This document shows, one piece after another, positions 58,960 through 64,000 of a DNA stretch of 64,000 bases. Every line of letters begins with the position of its first letter. The stretch's first letter is position 1. A program made the position numbers and the translations under genes. Location of the stretch: NCBI RefSeq assembly GCF_900112605.1, contig NZ_FOMJ01000001.1, positions 706,577-770,576 on the forward strand, in the 5' to 3' direction. The DNA comes from Thiohalospira halophila DSM 15071. Its GTDB lineage: Bacteria > Pseudomonadota > Gammaproteobacteria > Thiohalospirales > Thiohalospiraceae. Below the pieces are notes generated by a model, which made no database searches, was not told the origin of the DNA, and was given only the letters and a program-made list of their open reading frames with translations.

Positions 58960-60579
58960 GTGCTCATCAAACCCACGATTGGCCGCAAACTCGCCCTGGC
59001 CTTCGGCTCCATCACCCTCGTGCTCATCCTGGTCGGTATCGTCGCCTGGGCCACCCTGGGGACCATGGACCGGAAGCAGGGACACGCCAATGAACTCCTG
59101 GACCAGACCCTCTTCCAGGCGGAGAAGGAGATCGACCACCTGGCCTGGAGCAATGAGCTGGCGAATTCCCTGATCCGCCGCGAACCCTTCTCCGGCGAAC
59201 TGGACCCGGAACAGTGCGCATTCGGCCAGTGGTACCAGGATTTCGCAGAATCCGACCTCTACGCGCGGCTGCCGGATGCCTACCACGGGCACTTCGAGGC
59301 ACTGAACGCCCCCCACCGCGCTCTCCACAACTCGGCGCGGGAGATCAGGGACCTCGAACAGGCCGGGCGTTACGTGGAGGCGGAATCGGTCTATACCGAG
59401 GAAACCCAGAAGCATCTGGGCGAGCTCCGCGGCACCTTCGGCGAACTGCAGAAAGTCCTCCTGGAAGAGGAGAAGGCTGCGGTCGCCTCGGCCAACGAGC
59501 AGGCGAACACCGCGCGCCAGGTCATCCTCGGCGGGATCCTGCTGGCCGCCCTCCTGGCCGCCGGCCTCACGGTCCTCATGACCCGCCAGGTCACTACCCC
59601 CGTGTACGCCCTGCGCACCAAGCTCGACCACCTGGCCGACGGCCACCTGGACACCGACCCGGTGGAGGTCAAGACCCACGACGAGATGGCCGAGGCGGCC
59701 CGGGCGGTTAACACCATGGAGGCGAGCTTCCGCCAGCTGGTGGGCAGCGTGCTGGAATCGGTCCAGCAGCTGGTCCAGTCCACCCGCCGACTGTCCGATC
59801 TCTCCCACGAAACGCTGGAGAGCGTGGAGGAACAGCGTAACGAGACCGATCAGGTGGCCACGGCCACCAACGAGATGGCCTCCACCGCCGAGGAGATCGC
59901 CCGCAACGCCAACCAGGCCTCGGATGCCGGCCAGGAGGTCACCCAGAGTGCCCGCAATGGGGCCTCCCAGGCGGGGGATACGCGCCAGGCCATCGAGGAG
60001 CTCAACCGCGCCATTGGCGATGCCGCGGAGCGAATCCGGAACGTGGAGAGCGAGAGCGAGGCCATCGGGTCGGTCATCGACACCATCAACGAGATCGCCG
60101 GCCAGACCAATCTCCTGGCCCTGAATGCCGCCATCGAGGCCGCCCGCGCCGGGGAATCCGGTCGCGGCTTCTCGGTCGTGGCCGAAGAGGTCCGCAACCT
60201 CGCCAACCGTACCCAGGAATCCACCGGCGACATCCAGCAGAAGATCGAGGGGCTCCAGCAGGGCGTCCAGTCGGCCGTCTCCACCATGGAGAACGCCACC
60301 GAGCAGGCCACCCGCGGGCGCGACCTCACCGGCGAGACCACCGAGGCCCTGCAGTCCATCGCCTCGCGCATCGACGAGATCGAGGCGATGTTCTCCCAGA
60401 TCGCCACGGCCACCGAGGAGCAGACCAGCGTGGCCGAAGAGATGAACCAGAACGTCACCCGGATCAACGACCGCGCCAGCACCAACGACAACAAGGCGCG
60501 GGAGGTGGAGGAGGTCAGCAAGCGGCTCGCCGAACTCACCCACTCGGTGCAGGAGCAGCTCAACCACTTCCGGTTCTAG
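58960..60579 (+). CDS. methyl-accepting chemotaxis protein with extracytoplasmic CZB zinc domain
   Basis: The 539-aa receptor has TM1 (about 11-33), an extracytoplasmic region (34-187), TM2 (188-207), HAMP (208-262) and the signalling domain with tip [20 protein letters not shown]. The outer region contains the full CZB motif: H60-LAW, 22 residues, C86-AFGQW, 27 residues, then H119-RALH123. This spacing fits Hxx[WFYL]-x21-28-CxFGxW-x18-27-HxxxH, known to bind zinc through three histidines and one cysteine. Most CZB domains are cytoplasmic; here it is between the membrane segments. GTG start with GGGA 8-9 nt upstream. There is no C-terminal CheR-docking pentapeptide. The zupT-like gene follows after 27 bp. 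Confidence 0.92.
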   Translation: MLIKPTIGRKLALAFGSITLVLILVGIVAWATLGTMDRKQGHANELLDQTLFQAEKEIDHLAWSNELANSLIRREPFSGELDPEQCAFGQWYQDFAESDLYARLPDAYHGHFEALNAPHRALHNSAREIRDLEQAGRYVEAESVYTEETQKHLGELRGTFGELQKVLLEEEKAAVASANEQANTARQVILGGILLAALLAAGLTVLMTRQVTTPVYALRTKLDHLADGHLDTDPVEVKTHDEMAEAARAVNTMEASFRQLVGSVLESVQQLVQSTRRLSDLSHETLESVEEQRNETDQVATATNEMASTAEEIARNANQASDAGQEVTQSARNGASQAGDTRQAIEELNRAIGDAAERIRNVESESEAIGSVIDTINEIAGQTNLLALNAAIEAARAGESGRGFSVVAEEVRNLANRTQESTGDIQQKIEGLQQGVQSAVSTMENATEQATRGRDLTGETTEALQSIASRIDEIEAMFSQIATATEEQTSVAEEMNQNVTRINDRASTNDNKAREVEEVSKRLAELTHSVQEQLNHFRF

Positions 60580-60606
60580 CCGGGACGGGACAGCCGGGAA
60601 CGCGGG

Positions 60607-61386
60607 ATGGAATCCGCAGCGGTCACCGCCCTCGCCCTCACCACCGTGGCCGGCCTTGCGACCGGCCTGGGCGGGGTGGCCGCCCTCTTCATCCGCCGGG
60701 ATCAGCACGCCTTCCTGGCGGTGAGTCTGGGCCTCTCGGCCGGCGTAATGATCTACATCTCCTTCGTGGAACTCTACGCCGATGCGGTGGAGTACATCGG
60801 TGGTGAGAACGGCGAATGGATCGCGACAACCGCCTTCCTGCTGGGCATGGTGGCCACCGCGATCATCGACGGCCTGGTCCCCGAGGGCGAGAATCCCCAC
60901 CAGGCACGCAGCCTGGAGAGCATCCGCGAGGATCCGCGACTCCTCCGGCTGGGCACACTGGCCGCCCTGGCCATCACCCTGCACAACTTCCCCGAAGGGA
61001 TGGCCACCTTCATCGCCGCCCTGACCGATCCGGTAGTAGGCAGTTCAGTCGCCCTGGCAGTAGGCCTGCACAACATCCCGGAGGGGATCGCCGTCGCCAT
61101 TCCCCTCTTCTACGCCACAGCCCGGCGGGGTCGGGCCGTGGGGCTCGCCTTCCTCTCCGGCCTCGCCGAGCCTCTGGGCGCCCTGGCCGCCTTCCTGGTC
61201 CTGCGCCCCTTCCTGGATGACGCCCTGATGGGGATCGTCTTTGCGGCCGTGGCCGGGATCATGGTCTTCGTCTCCCTGGACCAGCTGGTACCCAATGCCA
61301 AGCTCTACGGCCGGGGCCATCAGTCGGTCTACGGACTCGTGGGCGGCATGGCCCTCATGGCGACACTGCTCAACCTGGCAGGCTGA
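60607..61386 (+). CDS. zupT: ZIP-family zinc transporter (ZupT)
   Basis: ZupT imports zinc and some other divalent metals across the inner membrane. The 259-aa protein has eight membrane segments. The two metal-binding motifs are HNFPEG (H126-E130) in segment 4 and HNIPEG (H155-E159) in segment 5, exactly as in the GufA/ZupT family. It is 27 bp downstream of the CZB chemoreceptor on the same strand with no terminator between, so it is probably co-transcribed with that receptor. Confidence 0.95.
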   Translation: MESAAVTALALTTVAGLATGLGGVAALFIRRDQHAFLAVSLGLSAGVMIYISFVELYADAVEYIGGENGEWIATTAFLLGMVATAIIDGLVPEGENPHQARSLESIREDPRLLRLGTLAALAITLHNFPEGMATFIAALTDPVVGSSVALAVGLHNIPEGIAVAIPLFYATARRGRAVGLAFLSGLAEPLGALAAFLVLRPFLDDALMGIVFAAVAGIMVFVSLDQLVPNAKLYGRGHQSVYGLVGGMALMATLLNLAG

Positions 61387-61435
61387 GCTTCCCCGAATGA
61401 GCCGGGCCCGCCTATACCGGCCCCCGGCCCTGACG

Positions 61436-61441
61436 TACAAT
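61436..61441 (+). promoter_or_regulatory. candidate -10 box of ugd
   Basis: TACAAT at 61436-61441 is 40 bp before the ugd ATG. No good -35 is seen at 16-18 bp. A CCCC-TTTGAAAC-GGGG inverted repeat (61445-61460) lies just after it. Confidence 0.35.
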
Positions 61442-61480
61442 GCGCCCCTTTGAAACGGGGTCTTCCAGGGAGCGAACGGC

Positions 61481-62839
61481 ATGAACGTGACGATCTTCGG
61501 CTCGGGCTACGTGGGGCTGGTTACCGGTACCTGTCTCGCCGAGATGGGCAACGACGTGGTCTGCGTGGATGTGGACCAGCGCAAGATCGAGATGCTCGAG
61601 CGCGGCGAGATCCCCATCTACGAGCCGGGCCTGGAGTCCATGGTCCACGAGAACACCGCCGCCGGTCGCCTGCGCTTCACCACCGACATCGCCGACGGCG
61701 TGGCCCACGGCCTGTTCCAGTTCATCGCCGTGGGGACCCCGCCGGACGAGGACGGCTCCGCCGACCTCCAGTACGTCCTAGCCGTCGCCCGCTCCGTGGG
61801 TGAGCACATGGACGACTACAAGGTCATCATCGACAAGTCCACGGTGCCGGTGGGCACCGCCGACCGGGTGCGCGAGGCGGTCTCGGAGACCCTGACCCGC
61901 CGCGGCGCCGAGCTGGAGTTCGACGTGGTCTCCAACCCCGAATTCCTCAAGGAGGGGGCGGCCATCGACGACTTCATGAAGCCGGACCGGGTCATCGTCG
62001 GCACCGACAACCCCCGGACCACCGAGCTCCTGCGCGCCCTCTACGCCCCCTTCAACCGCAACCACGACCGGCTCATCGCCATGGACATCCGCTCGGCGGA
62101 GCTGACCAAGTACGCCGCCAACGCCATGCTGGCGACCAAGATCAGCTTCATGAACGAGCTCTCCAACCTGGCGGACCGGCTGGGCGCCGACATCGAGGCG
62201 GTGCGCAACGGCATCGGCTCCGACCCGCGCATCGGCTACTCCTTCATCTATCCCGGGGCCGGCTACGGCGGCTCCTGCTTCCCCAAGGACGTCAAGGCGC
62301 TGGAGCGCACTGCCCGGGACGTGGGCTACGAGGCCGAGCTGCTGAGCGCCGTGGAGGCGGTGAACGACCGCCAGAAGTCGGTCCTCTTCAACAAGCTCCA
62401 CGCCCACTTCGGCGGCGCGCTGGCCGGCAGGACCATCGCCCTCTGGGGGCTGGCCTTCAAGCCCAACACTGATGACATGCGGGAGGCCCCGGCGCGGGTC
62501 CTGATGGAGTCGCTGTGGCAGGCCGGCGCCCGGGTGCGGGCCTTCGACCCCGAGGCCATGGAGGAGACCCACCGGATCTACGGCGAGCGCGACGACCTGG
62601 CACTGGTGGAGGGGCCGGAGGCGGCCCTGGAGGGGGCCGATGCCCTGGTGGTCATCACCGAGTGGCACCCCTTCCGCAGCCCCGACTTCGCCCTGGTGAA
62701 GGAGCGGCTGAAGCAGCCGGTGGTCTTCGACGGCCGCAACATCTACGACCCCGCCTACATGGCCGGCCAGGGCTTCACCTACTACGCCATCGGCCGGCCG
62801 CCGGTGGGGGACGCCGTGGCCGACCGGCGCGCCGACTGA
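61481..62839 (+). CDS. ugd: UDP-glucose / UDP-sugar 6-dehydrogenase
   Basis: Ugd oxidises UDP-glucose to UDP-glucuronate, a precursor of capsule and lipopolysaccharide sugars. It has the Rossmann motif [74 protein letters not shown] and the catalytic cysteine C266 in [12 protein letters not shown]. Length is 452 aa. Start ATG 61481 ([12 protein letters not shown]). It converges with the pseudaminic acid synthase gene, 30 bp away, so the window ends in a surface-sugar region. Confidence 0.95.
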   Translation: MNVTIFGSGYVGLVTGTCLAEMGNDVVCVDVDQRKIEMLERGEIPIYEPGLESMVHENTAAGRLRFTTDIADGVAHGLFQFIAVGTPPDEDGSADLQYVLAVARSVGEHMDDYKVIIDKSTVPVGTADRVREAVSETLTRRGAELEFDVVSNPEFLKEGAAIDDFMKPDRVIVGTDNPRTTELLRALYAPFNRNHDRLIAMDIRSAELTKYAANAMLATKISFMNELSNLADRLGADIEAVRNGIGSDPRIGYSFIYPGAGYGGSCFPKDVKALERTARDVGYEAELLSAVEAVNDRQKSVLFNKLHAHFGGALAGRTIALWGLAFKPNTDDMREAPARVLMESLWQAGARVRAFDPEAMEETHRIYGERDDLALVEGPEAALEGADALVVITEWHPFRSPDFALVKERLKQPVVFDGRNIYDPAYMAGQGFTYYAIGRPPVGDAVADRRAD

Positions 62840-62869
62840 GGCCCGTCGGGCCGGGAGTCTCCCGAGTCG

Positions 62870-63925
62870 CTACTCCACCAACTCCCAGCTCGCGGGCGTC
62901 CCGCGGGCGATGGCCTGGCGGGCCCGCCGGCCCAGGAAGGCCTGGCGCTCCGACGGCGGCGCCCCGTAGCCCGGGCGGATGGCCCGGATGTGGTCCTCGG
63001 TGATGGTCTCACCGGCGGCGATGTCGGCCACGAAGTAGAGCGACCGGCGAAAGGCCATGCTCCCCTGCTCCGAGGGACTGCGCTCATAGCTCACCTTCCC
63101 CAGCGCCTGCCACGCCGTCCAGGCATCCCGGCACAGGGCGGCCAGCTCCGCCGGCTCCAGTGAGAAGTCGTCGTCCGGCCCGCCACCGGCCCGATCCAGG
63201 GTGAAGTGCTTCTCCACGATGGTCGCCCCCAGCGCCACGGCCGCAATGGCGGTGGTATTGTCCCGGGTATGATCGGAGAGCCCGGCCACCACGGAGAATC
63301 GCCGGGCCAGGTCCGGTAGCGTTCGCAGGTTGTACTCCGCGGGTTCCGCCGGATAGGCACTGACGCAATGGAGCAGTGCCAGGTCGTTACACCCCGCCTC
63401 CCGCGCTGTCGCCACCGCCGTGGCAATCTCCTCGGCGTCGGCCATCCCGGTGGAGAGGATCACCGGCTTGCCGGTGGCCGCCACGCGCTGGATGAGCTCC
63501 AGGTCCACCGCCTCGAAGGAGGCGATCTTGTAGGCGGGACAGTCCAGCCCCTCCAGGAAGTCCACCGCCGTCGCGTCGAAGGGCGAGGAGAAGGCGATGA
63601 GCCCCCGCTCCCGGGCCCGCTGGAAGAGCGCCTCGTGCCACTCCCAGGGGGTGTGGGCGCGCTCGTAGAGCTGGTAGAGGCTCTCCCCCGCCCAGCGCCC
63701 CGCCTCGATGAAGAACTCCGGCCGATCGACGTCCAGGGTCATGGTATCCGGCCGATAGGTCTGGAGCTTGATGGCATCGGCGCCCGCCTCGGCGGCCGCA
63801 TCCACGATGGCCAGCGCGCGCTCCAGGCTGCCGTCATGGTTCGCCGAGAGTTCCGCCACCATCAGGGGCGGGTGGCCGTTCCCGATGGGGCGGCCCGCGA
63901 TGCTCATGGCGGTATGGGTTCGCAA
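62870..63925 (-). CDS. pseI: pseudaminic acid synthase
   Basis: PseI condenses a diacetamido hexose with PEP to make pseudaminic acid, a nonulosonic acid on flagellins, pili or surface polysaccharides. The protein matches PseI rather than sialic NeuB in wording: VAELSANHDGSLERALAI, KLQTYRPDTMTLDVDR, AHTPWEWHEALFQRA, SSPFDATAVDFLE, IVEKHFTLDRAGGG and FRRSLYFVADIAAGE. It has a TIM barrel (about 15-280) and a C-terminal SAF domain (about 290-351). TTG 63925 is favoured because GGAGGAG lies 5 nt upstream; ATG 63907 is the alternative. Other pse genes would be outside the window. Confidence 0.88.
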   Translation of the reverse strand: MRTHTAMSIAGRPIGNGHPPLMVAELSANHDGSLERALAIVDAAAEAGADAIKLQTYRPDTMTLDVDRPEFFIEAGRWAGESLYQLYERAHTPWEWHEALFQRARERGLIAFSSPFDATAVDFLEGLDCPAYKIASFEAVDLELIQRVAATGKPVILSTGMADAEEIATAVATAREAGCNDLALLHCVSAYPAEPAEYNLRTLPDLARRFSVVAGLSDHTRDNTTAIAAVALGATIVEKHFTLDRAGGGPDDDFSLEPAELAALCRDAWTAWQALGKVSYERSPSEQGSMAFRRSLYFVADIAAGETITEDHIRAIRPGYGAPPSERQAFLGRRARQAIARGTPASWELVE

Positions 63926-63970
63926 GGGGGCTCCTCCCGGCTTCCTTGGCCGGCGTGGGGACTGGCGCGC

Positions 63971-63998
63971 AGTATCCGGACCGCGCCGGCGATGTCAA
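63971..63998 (-). promoter_or_regulatory. sigma-70 promoter of pseI
   Basis: On the minus strand a perfect TTGACA (63998-63993) is followed after 16 bp by GATACT (63976-63971). The start of transcription would be near 63964, giving a leader of about 39 nt to the TTG start at 63925. Confidence 0.6.
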
Positions 63999-64000
63999 AT

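Overview
The window is ordinary chromosomal DNA from a high-GC gammaproteobacterium. Gene order matches the E. coli / Pseudomonas housekeeping backbone almost gene for gene: rpsB-tsf-pyrH-frr-uppS-cdsA-dxr-rseP-bamA-skp-lpxD-fabZ-lpxA ... rnhB-dnaE-accA-tilS, and gyrA-serC-serA-pheA-hisC-tyrA-aroA-cmk-rpsA-ihfB-lapA-lapB-pyrF. Very high GC, many acidic proteins and this synteny suggest a purple-sulfur / Ectothiorhodospiraceae-like lineage, possibly halophilic. That placement is inference. No rRNA, tRNA, CRISPR array, prophage or insertion sequence was seen.

Layout. 1-300: tail of a VapC-type PIN toxin. 384-21456 (minus strand): a long run for translation (rpsB, tsf, frr), nucleotide and isoprenoid supply (pyrH, uppS, dxr), phospholipid and lipid A synthesis (cdsA, lpxD, fabZ, lpxA), outer-membrane assembly (rseP, bamA, skp), replication (rnhB, dnaE), fatty-acid initiation (accA) and tRNA modification (tilS). 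A two-gene block, a DegT-family aminotransferase-like gene plus lpxB, is inverted inside this run. 21675-25099 (plus): map and glnD. 25109-27242 (minus): a DMT exporter, a VOC protein and an HDOD protein. 27274-30518 (plus): dapC-dapD-dapE for lysine and peptidoglycan. 30706-36611: a MATE exporter, comEA, pyrF, lapB, lapA and a PAS-GGDEF-EAL protein. 36699-48874 (minus): ihfB, rpsA, cmk and the aromatic, histidine and serine genes, led by gyrA. 49270-53517: a DUF1244 gene, mtnA, mtaD, ubiG and a HAD phosphatase, as in Pseudomonas. 53522-57807: a CDF transporter, uvrB and a divergent aspartate-type aminotransferase. 57852-61386: a FimT-like pseudopilin, a small Rossmann protein, a chemoreceptor with a zinc-binding CZB domain and a ZIP transporter. 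61481-63925: ugd and a pseudaminic acid synthase, which look like the edge of a surface-glycan region.

Three things stand out. First, four intergenic composite palindromes share one core architecture but have different self-complementary outer arms. They lie at 30560-30669, 49102-49218, 56209-56326 and 56384-56492. Second, the DegT-family protein fused by overlap to lpxB lacks the PLP-binding lysine and sits in an inverted block. Third, a chemoreceptor with a complete CZB zinc motif outside the membrane lies 27 bp upstream of a ZupT-type zinc importer gene, which suggests a zinc sensing and uptake unit.
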